Below are positions 27,938 through 36,769 of a stretch of DNA of 64,000 bases, one piece after another. The position numbers were made by a program, and so were the translations under genes. The notes under the pieces are model-generated. The model was not told the DNA's origin, searched no databases, and saw only the letters and a list, made by a program, of their open reading frames with translations. This stretch comes from Desulfopila sp. IMCC35006. GTDB taxonomy: Bacteria; Desulfobacterota; Desulfobulbia; Desulfobulbales; Desulfocapsaceae. Location: positions 806,001 to 870,000 of the forward strand of contig NZ_SWCM01000001.1 in the NCBI RefSeq assembly GCF_005116645.1. Direction: 5' to 3'. Position 1 is the first letter of the stretch, and each line of letters starts with the position of its first letter.

Positions 27938-28786
27938 TTATGCGCTGGCCTGCACCCGTGGTCTGGTGTCCCGACGCTTATCGACGGTTTTCGATTTTTC
28001 AGCCTGTTTCTGCACAGTCGCTTTCGAACCTTCAATACCAAGGGCCGACCAGAAATTGCTGGTAAAGGAGCCATGGGCATAGGAAAAAACAAAAACCGTC
28101 GCTACCGGCAACAAAGCGTATATTCCGCCCCTGGTGAAATACGTCATGACAAATTCGGAGTTAGTGAACACTGCTGCATAAAGAGCCGCCGTCATGGTGC
28201 CAAAAATAAGGGTTTTGAGAAGATGACTTTTCCTGCTTGTTGCTTTCATGTTTTTTTCTCCATAAGAAATTTTTTTTGCTTGACGGTTGTCGATCATCTT
28301 TCCGGTTCTCGTATCGGTACAAACAATATTGAAAACCGGGACCGGTGAGCCGAAGGCCGCCTCTTCAATTTTTATTCCCTGGTCGATAAGAACAAATTCG
28401 ACCCTTTTCACCATTCTGCATAATCTGCTGATTACCTTGCTTATTTTTCCTGACTCCCGGACATACTCAAATTCGACTCCACGGGCGGCGGCTTTAGCTT
28501 TAAACGCATCACCATTCTGCTGTATTGCCGATGCAGCGAGCCTGGGATGCATGCCATCATTGTCCAAAAGAGGCAGAGTATTCACATAGCTGGCCAGCAC
28601 TTTACAATTCATCCGATCGGCGACATTTATCGCATAGTCCATTACCGGATCCGCCAATCGACTATTTTTGGTGACCAGCAGAATGCACGATTTTTTGGCC
28701 AGGCTGCACTGTTGCGCGGAGGCATCAGTTTCCACCCGCTGGAGTACCGTTAATGGCCTTATGTTTCGATGCATTGTGTCTTTCAT
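27938..28786 (-). CDS. Usp-like domain fused to a small membrane protein
   Basis: 282 residues. Residues about 30-150 form a Usp-like Rossmann fold (CILLVTKNSRLADPVMDYAINVADRMNCKVLASYVN). From residue 180 (MKATSRKSHLLKTLIFGTMTAA) a small hydrophobic protein with two membrane segments follows. An internal GGAG 8 nt before the ATG at 28249 would allow the membrane part to be made alone (103 residues). It is the first gene of the minus-strand unit, upstream of TSUP 1. I read it as a fusion, or as two gene products from one frame. Function is inferred only from the Usp fold. Confidence 0.7.
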   Translation of the reverse strand: MKDTMHRNIRPLTVLQRVETDASAQQCSLAKKSCILLVTKNSRLADPVMDYAINVADRMNCKVLASYVNTLPLLDNDGMHPRLAASAIQQNGDAFKAKAAARGVEFEYVRESGKISKVISRLCRMVKRVEFVLIDQGIKIEEAAFGSPVPVFNIVCTDTRTGKMIDNRQAKKISYGEKNMKATSRKSHLLKTLIFGTMTAALYAAVFTNSEFVMTYFTRGGIYALLPVATVFVFSYAHGSFTSNFWSALGIEGSKATVQKQAEKSKTVDKRRDTRPRVQASA

Positions 28787-28917
28787 TTCTCACCTTCAGT
28801 CATCTCTTCGCTATTTGATGTTCCTTCTATCAAGAACCAGACCATCCTGGTAAAAAATTTTATGTGCTTGATATTAAACAATTTATAAACAGATCTTTGT
28901 GAAGAACCTTCCATTTT

Positions 28918-28983
28918 GTTGCTGAATGCAACAAACGCCTGAAAAACGAGTTGCACATTGCAACAGACGTTGCGGATTGCAAC
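28918..28983. promoter_or_regulatory. Three GTTGC-N5-GCAAC operator-like palindromes
   Basis: Perfect copies stand at 28918-28932, 28950-28964 and 28969-28983 (centre spacing 32 and 19 bp). They lie in the 327-bp region between the divergent Usp/TSUP operon and the REC-Lon gene, where an NtrC-type activator would act. A weak sigma-54-like sequence for the minus-strand operon (TGGTCTGGTTCTTGAT, -12 C missing) lies at about 28827-28842. The regulator is likely the NtrC protein encoded at 31167-32528, but that link is inferred. Confidence 0.6.
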
Positions 28984-29113
28984 CTATGCCGTCAATCCGG
29001 CTTCCGGATGAGCATTTCCCTCACAACTTAAGAGTGCATTTGCCATGGAATATGGTACAAAGAAATGAACAGACGCAGACACCGGTTCATCAGAACAGAC
29101 GAGGACACTGACC

Positions 29114-31144
29114 ATGTTTTTCAAGAAGAAACCCAGCACCGATGCTCCCCTCCCCGAACAGCAGGACAAGGAGGAGACCCCTCTCAGCAAACTGCGCAAC
29201 CAGATTACCGAGGCGAATCTTCCGCAATACGCCCTTGATGCCGCCAATAAAGAACTGGACAAACTGGCGAACACCGATGCTGCCGTCGCGGAATATTCCG
29301 TCGGTCTCAATTACATCGAACTGATCAGCTCCCTGCCCTGGAATATTTCCACCAAAGGGACGCTGGATATGAGCCGGGTCCAATCCATCCTCGACGGTCG
29401 ACACTGCGGACTGGGCCAGGTGAAACAGCGCATTCTTGAATTTCTGGCCGCAAAAACACTGCGCGGCAGTGCCAGACAGAACATCCTCATCGTCGACGAC
29501 GAGGATATTGCCAGAACCAACATGGCCCACGTCCTGACCAAAGACGGCTTTGCATGCAAAACCGCCGAAAACGGCCTTGCCGCCCTGAAGGTGCTGGCAG
29601 AAGAGGACATTGATCTCATCATCAGCGATCTGAAAATGGATCATATGGATGGCCTGGAACTGCTCCATGAGGTCAATAGCAGCTATCCCGAAATTCCCGT
29701 CATCATGGTGACCGGCTTTGCCACCATCAATTCGGCGGTACAGGCGATGAAAAGCGGGGCCGCACACTATCTCGGCAAACCGGTAAACCTTGATGAACTG
29801 CGCAAAACCGTGCGGGAGGTCCTGGATCAGAAGCTGACCAGTGAAATGGGCAAGGGGCCAATTCTCTGCTTCACCGGCCCGCCGGGTACCGGCAAGACCT
29901 CAGTAGGCCGGGCGATCGCCGAAGCACTGCAACTGCATTTCATCAGAGTTTCCCTGGCCGGGTTACGGGATGAGGCGGAACTCCGCGGCCATCGGCGCAC
30001 CTACGTAGGGGCCATGCCCGGCCGGATCATCACCGAATTAAAAAGGGCGGCGGTGAACAACCCTGTCTTCATGCTGGACGAAATCGATAAAATCGGCCAG
30101 GACTTTCGCGGTGACCCTGCATCGGTCATGCTCGAGGTCCTCGATCCTGAACAGAACATTAAATTCATGGATCATTATCTCGATATCCCCTTTAATCTGT
30201 CGCGCATCATGTTTATCGCCACGGCCAATGATGTATCCAAATTGCCCGGCCCCCTGCTTGACCGAATGGAGCTGATTGAATTTACCGGTTATACCGAAAA
30301 GGAAAAATGCAAGATTGCCCGGGATTTCATCATTCCCAGACAACTCAAAGCGGCCGGGTTGAATACCCTCGACATAGACTTTTCCTCTGAGGCTTTATCG
30401 AGAATTATTGGCGATTACACCCGGGAATCAGGTCTGCGCAATCTGGAAAGAGAAATTGCCAATGTCTGCCGCAAGCTGGCCCTGCTCTACCTCGACTCGA
30501 AAAAGACCGTGCTCGATACCAAAATTGAAGCAAGCACCATCACCACCCTTCTCGGGCCCCGCAGGTTCATCCAGAATTACGCGGAAAACGAACCGAAGGT
30601 AGGTATAACCACCGGTCTGGTCTGGTCGGCAATCGGCGGCGAGATCATCAGCGTCGAGACAGCATCCATGGAAGGATCCGGCAATTTACTGCTTACCGGC
30701 TCTCTTGGGGAGGTATTGCAGGAATCGGCGCAGGCGGCGCTCAGCCTGATCAGAAGCAGATCGGCGGAGTTCGGCATCAAGGAATATTTCTTTAAGAACA
30801 TGGATATTCATATCCATTTTCCGGCCGGCGGTATCGCCAAAGACGGTCCATCCGCCGGAATAACCATCTTTGCCGCGCTCCTCTCGCTGCTCACGAAACG
30901 ACCGGCGCGAAGAGATATCGCCATGACCGGAGAAATGACGTTGAGCGGACGTATTCTGCCTATTGGCGGCATCAGGGAAAAACTGCTGGCGGCGCAGCGG
31001 GCAGGCGTCAAAACTGTTCTTTTACCGCTGGCCAACAAGGAGGAGGTGGAGATACTGCCACCCGATGTACTGGAGAACCTGCAAGTGGTACTGGTGAAAA
31101 ATGCCGACGAGGTGATCCCCCTCGTGCTGCTGCCCGCAGAATAA
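29114..31144 (+). CDS. Response regulator-Lon protease hybrid
   Basis: A 676-residue ATP-dependent protease in which a complete receiver domain (about residues 122-240, phospho-acceptor D172) is inserted into Lon, exactly between the helical segment ending [12 protein letters not shown] and the Walker A strand (G255-P-P-G-T-G-K261-T). The normal N-terminal substrate-binding LON domain is lost. The AAA+ part keeps DEIDKI, GAMPGR and the sensor motifs. The S16 domain has S580 (in DGPSAGI) and K623, 43 residues apart as in E. coli Lon (S679/K722), so it should be an active peptidase. GAGGA precedes the ATG. It is convergent with the NtrC gene and probably controlled by the same phosphorelay. Confidence 0.93.
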   Translation: MFFKKKPSTDAPLPEQQDKEETPLSKLRNQITEANLPQYALDAANKELDKLANTDAAVAEYSVGLNYIELISSLPWNISTKGTLDMSRVQSILDGRHCGLGQVKQRILEFLAAKTLRGSARQNILIVDDEDIARTNMAHVLTKDGFACKTAENGLAALKVLAEEDIDLIISDLKMDHMDGLELLHEVNSSYPEIPVIMVTGFATINSAVQAMKSGAAHYLGKPVNLDELRKTVREVLDQKLTSEMGKGPILCFTGPPGTGKTSVGRAIAEALQLHFIRVSLAGLRDEAELRGHRRTYVGAMPGRIITELKRAAVNNPVFMLDEIDKIGQDFRGDPASVMLEVLDPEQNIKFMDHYLDIPFNLSRIMFIATANDVSKLPGPLLDRMELIEFTGYTEKEKCKIARDFIIPRQLKAAGLNTLDIDFSSEALSRIIGDYTRESGLRNLEREIANVCRKLALLYLDSKKTVLDTKIEASTITTLLGPRRFIQNYAENEPKVGITTGLVWSAIGGEIISVETASMEGSGNLLLTGSLGEVLQESAQAALSLIRSRSAEFGIKEYFFKNMDIHIHFPAGGIAKDGPSAGITIFAALLSLLTKRPARRDIAMTGEMTLSGRILPIGGIREKLLAAQRAGVKTVLLPLANKEEVEILPPDVLENLQVVLVKNADEVIPLVLLPAE

Positions 31145-31166
31145 GGGCAAGGGGAGGACTTTTGGT

Positions 31167-32528
31167 TTAGCCCTCAGGATCGTCGAGGCCATATCGTTTG
31201 ATCTTTCGCCACAGGGAGACCCGGTCGATATCTAAGATCTTGGCCGCCTGGGATTTGTTGCCTTCCGTCTCGTCAAGGACTTCCAGAATATAATTTTTTT
31301 CATGTTCCTCAAGCGACGGCCAGAACTGCGGAGCGACCCGGGAAGGACTCACGGAACTGCTTTGCAGATCTTCAATGAGATGGCAGGAGTCAACCACCTC
31401 GCCATCGCATTGCAGCAGCAGACGTTGGGCAATGTTTTCCAGTTCCCGGACATTCCCCGGGTACTCATATTGCTTCAGGGTGTGCGCCACCTCAGGTGAA
31501 AGCTTGGGAATTCTTGTGGAAGGCGACGAATGTTTCGCGAGGAAATGGTTGACCAGAATAGGAATATCCTCTTTTCGTTCGGCCAGAGAGGGAACCTTTA
31601 TGGTCAGGACATCGAGGCGGTAAAAGAGATCCAGCCTGAACGCTCCGCTCTCGGCCTCCTTTTTCAAGTCTTTATTGGTGGCGGCGAGTATGCGGATATC
31701 GACCGGAATCTCTTCCGTGCCGCCGACCCGCATCAGGGTACGTTCCTGCAGGACCCGGAGTAGTTTTACCTGCATTGACAACGACAACTCGCCCACCTCG
31801 TCAAAGAAGACCGTGCCGCCTTCGGCCAGCTCCAGCAGCCCTTTTTTTATCTGCGCCGCCCCGGTGAACGCACCTTTTTCATGGCCGAAAAGTTCGCTGG
31901 TGATCAGTTCTTCGGTAAACGCGCCACAGTTGAAGGCGACGAATCGGTGACTCGATCGTGGACTGAGTTCGTGGATCGTCCGGGCCACCAATTCCTTGCC
32001 GGTACCCGTTTCGCCCATAATCAACACATTGCATTCCAACGGGGCGACCTGCATGATACTCTCGCGCAACAGCTGAATTTTCAGGCTCTTGCCGAGAATC
32101 CTGGTTGCACCGGTATTGGATGAGACCTTTTTTCTGAGCTCGATAACTTCCTTACTCAACGCCCGTTTTTCCAGGGCTTTCTGGACCAGGGCCAGCATCT
32201 CATCTTTTTTGACCGGTTTGGCGAGATAATGGTAGGCACCTCTCTGGATAGCCTCCACCGCTGTGTCAACGCTGGCATAGCCGGTAATGACGATAACTTC
32301 AGTCTGTGGCCATAATTCTTTACAGGCCGCGATAACCGCCATACCGTCCTGTCCTTTCATGCGTAGATCGGTCAGGACAAGATCGACCTCCCGGCTTTCA
32401 AGAAAAGCGATAGCCTCCTCACCATTTTCTGCCGTAAAGACTTCATACCCGCCTTTTCGCAGCATATACTCTACATTGTCGCGAGCAATCGCTTCATCGT
32501 CGACAACCAGAATTTTCTCACTGCTCAC
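31167..32528 (-). CDS. NtrC-family sigma-54 response regulator
   Basis: 453 residues: a receiver domain (phospho-acceptor D54 in TDLRMKG), a sigma-54 AAA+ domain (Walker [15 protein letters not shown]) and a C-terminal FIS-type DNA-binding helix-turn-helix ([27 protein letters not shown]). Start is GTG, overlapping the kinase stop by 4 bp. It is the partner of the HAMP kinase and the probable activator of the flanking sigma-54 promoters, including that of TSUP 2. Confidence 0.93.
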   Translation of the reverse strand: MSSEKILVVDDEAIARDNVEYMLRKGGYEVFTAENGEEAIAFLESREVDLVLTDLRMKGQDGMAVIAACKELWPQTEVIVITGYASVDTAVEAIQRGAYHYLAKPVKKDEMLALVQKALEKRALSKEVIELRKKVSSNTGATRILGKSLKIQLLRESIMQVAPLECNVLIMGETGTGKELVARTIHELSPRSSHRFVAFNCGAFTEELITSELFGHEKGAFTGAAQIKKGLLELAEGGTVFFDEVGELSLSMQVKLLRVLQERTLMRVGGTEEIPVDIRILAATNKDLKKEAESGAFRLDLFYRLDVLTIKVPSLAERKEDIPILVNHFLAKHSSPSTRIPKLSPEVAHTLKQYEYPGNVRELENIAQRLLLQCDGEVVDSCHLIEDLQSSSVSPSRVAPQFWPSLEEHEKNYILEVLDETEGNKSQAAKILDIDRVSLWRKIKRYGLDDPEG

Positions 32529-33982
32529 GACGCTTCTCCAAGATCAGTCAGCTGGCCTGCCTGCAGCGGCAGATGAATAAAAAAAGACGCACCAATTCCA
32601 GCAACGCTTTCCACCGTTATCTCGCCATGGTGCTTCTGAATAATGCCATAGGCAATAGACAGGCCCAGACCAGTCCCCTGCCCCTCTTCTTTCGTGGTAT
32701 AAAATGGATCGAAAAGTCGATCCTTGATTTCATCGGCAATCCCGGAACCGGAATCGGTGATTTCGATTACCGCTTCATCCTTTTTTTCATCGATTGAAGC
32801 CGAAATAGCGATCCTGCCTTCACCGACAATCGCCTGGGAGGCATTGATAATCATGATAATCAACACTTCCTGTATTTTCTGAATATCCATCGGCACAAAC
32901 AGATTCTCCGGAATATCGACCGAAATACTGATTGCCGAAGTGACGTGGCTTTTCACCAGCTTCACCGAGCGACTCACCACGTTTTCCAGGTTTGCCGGAT
33001 GGAGCTCGAATTCCTTCACCCGGGAAAATTCCAGCAGACCCTGCACGACATCTCTCGCCCGATACGTTTCGTGCTCAATATTTTTCAGCATTTTTTTGAT
33101 AAGAGCAGGGTCACCACCATCGAAATCATCCACGGCTATCTGGCAGGAGGTGGAAATATTATTCAGCGGATTATTCAACTGGTGGGCGACACCCGCGGTC
33201 AGAGTCCCTATTGATGAAAGTTTTTGCGACTGCACCAGCTGGTCCTGACGGCGTTCCAACTCCCCCACCATGGTATTGAATGCCTCCATAACCTGCTGCA
33301 TTTCATCTCGCGTATCGAGGACTTCAATTTTACTGAAACGACCAAGAGCAATATCTTCCGTTGCCTCTTTAATGATGCGCAGCGGCTTGAAAATACGAAA
33401 CGACATGATGAGAGGAATAAAGATACCCACGGCAATCGCCACCATAGACCAGACAATAAGCCGTGAGACTAATTCATCCAGAATTATGCGGATCTGGTTA
33501 TGCTCAAACCTGACCAGCTCCTTGCTGAGTTCTGTCATCTCCTGCCCCTCGAAGCGAAGTTTATTCGCCAACTCGCCATGCACTGCATCTTTGCTGTTCG
33601 TCCATTTTTCGGCCAGGGTTTCCATGCCTTCCTGGTAGGTAATGGTCAGGTCTTTCAGCTTGATGAGCATGGGATGCACTTTAAATCTGGCCACCCGTTT
33701 GGAGATAATCTCAATCGTCTGCAGTGCCAGAGCAAGCTGTCTGCCATTTTCCTGTAAAGCCTCCTGCGTTCCATAGAGGAAGAAGTTTTTCTCATATCGG
33801 CGAACTTCAAGGGTAATACTGTTGAGGGTGTAGGCAAGTTCAAGGGCTTCCAGTTTTTCTTTGGCAGTATTCAGATCCTCCTGAGAAACAATGAACATCG
33901 CCAGAATGCCGAAGATATAACATCCAAGAATAAAAAGGATTTTATAACTCAGACTAAGAGATGGTATTTTAACCTTGCTCAT
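32525..33982 (-). CDS. Membrane sensor histidine kinase with HAMP domain
   Basis: A 485-residue kinase: first membrane segment (SYKILFILGCYIFGILAMFIVS), a periplasmic helical domain of about 140 residues, a second segment (IVWSMVAIAVGIFIPLIMSF), a HAMP domain, HisKA with AGVAHQLNNPLNNI, and a HATPase with DSGSGI and GTGLGLSIAY. There is no PAS or haem motif, so the signal is sensed by the helical periplasmic domain or the membrane. It is translationally coupled to the regulator that follows. The divergent TSUP 2 gene starts about 930 bp away, beyond a palindromic mobile element. Confidence 0.9.
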   Translation of the reverse strand: MSKVKIPSLSLSYKILFILGCYIFGILAMFIVSQEDLNTAKEKLEALELAYTLNSITLEVRRYEKNFFLYGTQEALQENGRQLALALQTIEIISKRVARFKVHPMLIKLKDLTITYQEGMETLAEKWTNSKDAVHGELANKLRFEGQEMTELSKELVRFEHNQIRIILDELVSRLIVWSMVAIAVGIFIPLIMSFRIFKPLRIIKEATEDIALGRFSKIEVLDTRDEMQQVMEAFNTMVGELERRQDQLVQSQKLSSIGTLTAGVAHQLNNPLNNISTSCQIAVDDFDGGDPALIKKMLKNIEHETYRARDVVQGLLEFSRVKEFELHPANLENVVSRSVKLVKSHVTSAISISVDIPENLFVPMDIQKIQEVLIIMIINASQAIVGEGRIAISASIDEKKDEAVIEITDSGSGIADEIKDRLFDPFYTTKEEGQGTGLGLSIAYGIIQKHHGEITVESVAGIGASFFIHLPLQAGQLTDLGEAS

Positions 33983-34190
33983 TTTCTACACCACACACTT
34001 CCCCCTGGCGCCGCTATGCCGAAGACCAATGCGCCGGGCACTTTTGTTAGCCAGCTCTCCCCCAGTTCCTGAACCTGACCGATAAGCAGTACAGCATATA
34101 TTTATTGAAAGTCGTACGAATGTCACCATATACCAAGACGATAGCGAACACAACCAAATCGTTGTCAGGAGACAACAGTCAAACTCATAT

Positions 34191-34360
34191 GTGATTACCA
34201 CTAAAGTTCAGCTTGGAAGGTCCAGAGGGATATGAGGTGCCCTTTGCACGGGTGTTCCGCAGCCTGGATGGCTGCGGTCAAGCCCCCAGGGATCGGTTTA
34301 TGGCGTCCCGTGCAAAGGGCACCTCATATCCCCATATAGCTGAGGTTTAGTGGTAATCAC
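34191..34360 (+). mobile_element. 170-bp palindromic mobile element, copy 2
   Basis: Terminal repeats are a perfect 15-bp pair (34191-34205 and 34346-34360, GTGATTACCACTAAA). Arms at about 34224-34252 pair with 34304-34333 but share no sequence with the arms of copies 1 and 3. The core keeps the small hairpin (CGCAGCC/GGCTGCG) and AGCCCCCAGGGATCGGTTTA. Perfect 10-bp direct repeats AAACTCATAT flank it (34181-34190, 34361-34370). It sits between the HAMP kinase gene and the sigma-54 region of TSUP 2. Confidence 0.78.
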
Positions 34361-34439
34361 AAACTCATATGGGCTCGGCAGCATATTCCCAAAGCCCCTC
34401 TGCAGGCGCTTCATGCTCTGCCGCACAGGGATAAAAACA

Positions 34440-34465
34440 GTGCAGCAATACTGTTGCACCGCAAC
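34440..34465. promoter_or_regulatory. Overlapping palindromes upstream of the TSUP 2 promoter
   Basis: A 20-bp near-palindrome (34440-34459, GTGCArCArTAyTGyTGCAC when read on both strands) overlaps GTTGCACCGCAAC (34453-34465). The latter resembles the GTTGC-N5-GCAAC sites near 28.9 kb but with a 3-nt centre. It lies about 275 bp upstream of the sigma-54 promoter. It is a candidate enhancer for the NtrC regulator. Confidence 0.4.
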
Positions 34466-34739
34466 CTCAGCGCCGCACAACATAAGTCTTAGTAATTAAT
34501 AATTTAATTATATCGACTTACATACAAATGCATTATAATTGTTGCACGTTCCGACAAAACGCAAGGCTGATCGTGCATTTGCATAGGGCCAATCTGTTCT
34601 TTCATTGCAGATCATGCCTCTCATTTTCTCGAAGATTATTTTGCCGGAACCATATTTCCCGCGGGGTGAACAGAGAACTGTTTTTTGATGCGTCAGCTCC
34701 AGGTAGAAGGCAGACAAAATCGGCAATCGATTTTTTTTC

Positions 34740-34756
34740 TGGCATGGAGGTTGCTA
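34740..34756 (+). promoter_or_regulatory. Sigma-54 promoter of the TSUP 2 operon
   Basis: TGGCATGGAGGTTGCTA matches the sigma-54 consensus (TGGCAC-N5-TTGC) with the GG and GC elements exactly 10 nt apart. It is 160 bp before the TSUP 2 start, so the mRNA would have a leader of about 150 nt. The 715-bp region from 34202 to 34916 contains no gene beyond this site, the palindromes and the mobile element. Confidence 0.75.
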
Positions 34757-34916
34757 TTGTAAGTGGGCACCGTACACGTAGATGAGCAAACGTTTTTTCA
34801 CTGTTGAACAGGTCTCAGACCTTTATATCAAGGAGGGCGACAAAGAGGAATTTTAGCAGCAGGATACCGACTTTACTTTCCAGTATTATTTATTTTTTCT
34901 AATTCATGAGGTTGTT

Positions 34917-36068
34917 ATGACAAAGAATCATCGGATTTTTTTGTTTGCAGCGTTGATGGTCATGGCCATTGGAATGTGGCTGGAACCGGCCTGGGCCGGA
35001 AAACTGCAGGACGCTATTGCCTCGGTTCCGGCGGGAACCGGCAAAGGGCAGATTGATCCCAGTCAGCCTGCCGGCTTTCTTGGTATTCCCGGTGGTCCGC
35101 AGGTAAATCTGATTGTCGCCTTTTTCTGGGCCGTCTGGGTTGGCTGGATTTTTTCTACAGTGGGAGCCTTCGGCGGTGTCATGGCCGGCGTCGGTCACAT
35201 GAGCATCTTCGGTCTTGGCGGCTATGCTAAATCTTTCAAGGAAACAGCGCCTTCCCTGAACAAAGCCATCACCGATTCAATTCGCGGCTCCAACCAGTAC
35301 CTTGTTGGATTGTCGGCCCTTATTTCGTCATTTAACTATTACCGCATGGGGCGTCTCGTTGTACCACTGGCCGTCTCCCTCGGACTTGGCTCCATTCTTG
35401 GTGCCTGGGGTTCGGTAACCCTCACCGCCGGCAAAATTTCTTTCTCCCAATACCAGGGATATTTTGGCCTTTTTGTTCTGGCTCTCGGCGTTTATCTTTT
35501 TTATGAAACCTCCTCCAAAGGACAGGCTAGTAAAAAGAAGGCCAAATCGGCGGCACAGGCATTCGAGGCAACGGTAAAAAAACAGAAAAGCGGTGAGAAA
35601 GTCGACATCGCCGCACTGGGTGTTAAAGTAACCAAATTCTCTTTGACCGAATGTCTTTTTACTTTTTACGGCGTTGAATTCCGGTTTAATCCATTAATCC
35701 CCCTTATCGGTGGTATCGTTATTTCCGCAGTCGCCGCGTTTCTCGGCGTGGGTGGCGGCTTTCTCCTGGTCCCCTTCCTGACCAGCGTTGCCGAACTGCC
35801 AATGTACCTGGCAGCCGGAACTTCAGCTCTGGCTGTACTGATCAGTATGATCACCAGTATCATTACCCTTATATCCAAAGGCGTTCAGTTCGACTGGGTA
35901 TTGATTGGCCTGGAACTCGTCGGTATCGCGGTCGGCTCGGTCATTGGGCCAAGAACCTCGAAATATTTCTCCGACCTCTGGCTCAAACGGTTATTTATTG
36001 TGCTGGCGCTGTACGTTGGTGTTGATTATGTTCTGAGAGGTTTCTTCAACTACAGGATGTTCGGTTAA
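34917..36068 (+). CDS. TSUP-family (TauE/SafE) transporter 2
   Basis: A 383-residue protein with a signal-like first segment (IFLFAALMVMAIGMWLEPAWAG) and eight or more membrane helices. The TSUP repeats read FSTVGAFGGVMAGVGHMSIFGLGG and GGIVISAVAAFLGVGGGFLLVPFL. A cytoplasmic loop with many Lys residues separates the halves. GAGG precedes the start. Sigma-54 promoter and enhancer-like sites upstream point to induction by the kinase/NtrC pair. The downstream PEP-synthase-like gene and a small membrane gene complete the operon. Substrate is likely a sulfur oxyanion or organosulfonate, by family only. Confidence 0.9.
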   Translation: MTKNHRIFLFAALMVMAIGMWLEPAWAGKLQDAIASVPAGTGKGQIDPSQPAGFLGIPGGPQVNLIVAFFWAVWVGWIFSTVGAFGGVMAGVGHMSIFGLGGYAKSFKETAPSLNKAITDSIRGSNQYLVGLSALISSFNYYRMGRLVVPLAVSLGLGSILGAWGSVTLTAGKISFSQYQGYFGLFVLALGVYLFYETSSKGQASKKKAKSAAQAFEATVKKQKSGEKVDIAALGVKVTKFSLTECLFTFYGVEFRFNPLIPLIGGIVISAVAAFLGVGGGFLLVPFLTSVAELPMYLAAGTSALAVLISMITSIITLISKGVQFDWVLIGLELVGIAVGSVIGPRTSKYFSDLWLKRLFIVLALYVGVDYVLRGFFNYRMFG

Positions 36069-36093
36069 TATTTAATCGGCCCTGCGCCCTTAA

Positions 36094-36146
36094 GTCCCTT
36101 ACAGATTATTCTCTTGCTTTTGAGCAGAAAAGAACCTGTAAGGGAC
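36094..36146 (+). terminator. Long-loop hairpin after TSUP 2
   Basis: GTCCCTTACAG (36094-36104) pairs perfectly with CTGTAAGGGAC (36136-36146) around a 31-nt loop. There is no T-run after it, so it may be a stability or attenuation structure between TSUP 2 and the next gene rather than a terminator. Confidence 0.4.
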
Positions 36147-36167
36147 ATAAACCGGCTTTCGGGGTAA

Positions 36168-36197
36168 CAGGCTCCGGGCCCAAACTCCTGGAGCCTG
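36168..36197 (+). promoter_or_regulatory. Hairpin enclosing the ribosome-binding site of the next gene
   Basis: CAGGCTCC (36168-36175) pairs with GGAGCCTG (36190-36197). The 3' arm contains the GGAG that is the only ribosome-binding site, 8 nt before the ATG at 36202, so folding would hide it. This suggests translation control of the small membrane gene in the TSUP 2 operon. Confidence 0.45.
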
Positions 36198-36201
36198 CTT
36201 T

Positions 36202-36747
36202 ATGGTACACAGCTTATTTTTCCCCTTTTTTGACTCCTGGCTCATCGCTCCCTTCCGCTGGCTGCCTTCGCCTACCGCGGGGTATATTTTTGGTGTGGTG
36301 GTGCTTGCCCTGTACTGTATTATTCTCGGCGATCTCTCGGCGACACTGGTTACCTATTTCAACACCAAATATATAAAAAAGATTCAGGGTGAAATGGACC
36401 ACCATCACAATCTCTCGGAAAAAGCCCTCATGATGGGTGATAAAGAGAGTTACAAGGCGGTCAACAGCCAGGCTCTCGATGCCTTCGGCCACTCTTTCTC
36501 CCTCGGCGCAGCGATTTTTTGTGTCTCTATCTGGCCGATGCCTTTCGCCCTCGCCTGGCTGAACCTGCGCTTTGCCGACGCCCCCCTGGAGCTCCCTGTC
36601 AGTCTTCCATTTCTCGGCAACACCATCGAATATTTCCCCTCTTTTCTATTGCTCTATATTGCAACCAGGATGATCTATTCCACCATTATGAGAAAATTCA
36701 CCTGGTATTCCGGGACGAAGGCAAGACTTGCCGGGCAGGTAGCCTGA
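36202..36747 (+). CDS. Membrane protein of the TSUP 2 operon
   Basis: A 181-residue protein with about three membrane segments (IFGVVVLALYCIILGDLSATLV, the region around AIFCVSIWPMPFALAWL, and the region around FPSFLLLYIATRMIYS), separated by a charged loop containing YIKKIQGEMDHHHNLSEKALMMGDKESYKAVNSQALDAFG. That loop looks like a coiled-coil or YidC/DUF106-like cytoplasmic hairpin, but I am not certain. The start at 36202 is preceded by a hairpin enclosing GGAG. It lies 134 bp after TSUP 2 and 22 bp before the PEP-synthase-like gene. Confidence 0.7.
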   Translation: MVHSLFFPFFDSWLIAPFRWLPSPTAGYIFGVVVLALYCIILGDLSATLVTYFNTKYIKKIQGEMDHHHNLSEKALMMGDKESYKAVNSQALDAFGHSFSLGAAIFCVSIWPMPFALAWLNLRFADAPLELPVSLPFLGNTIEYFPSFLLLYIATRMIYSTIMRKFTWYSGTKARLAGQVA

Positions 36748-36769
36748 GGCCTGGCCGCATGAGGCACTG

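Noticed and set aside
29050-29075. Sigma-54-like TGGTAC sequence before the REC-Lon gene
   Set aside because: The -12 GC is absent and spacing is wrong; only the operator array supports regulation of this gene.
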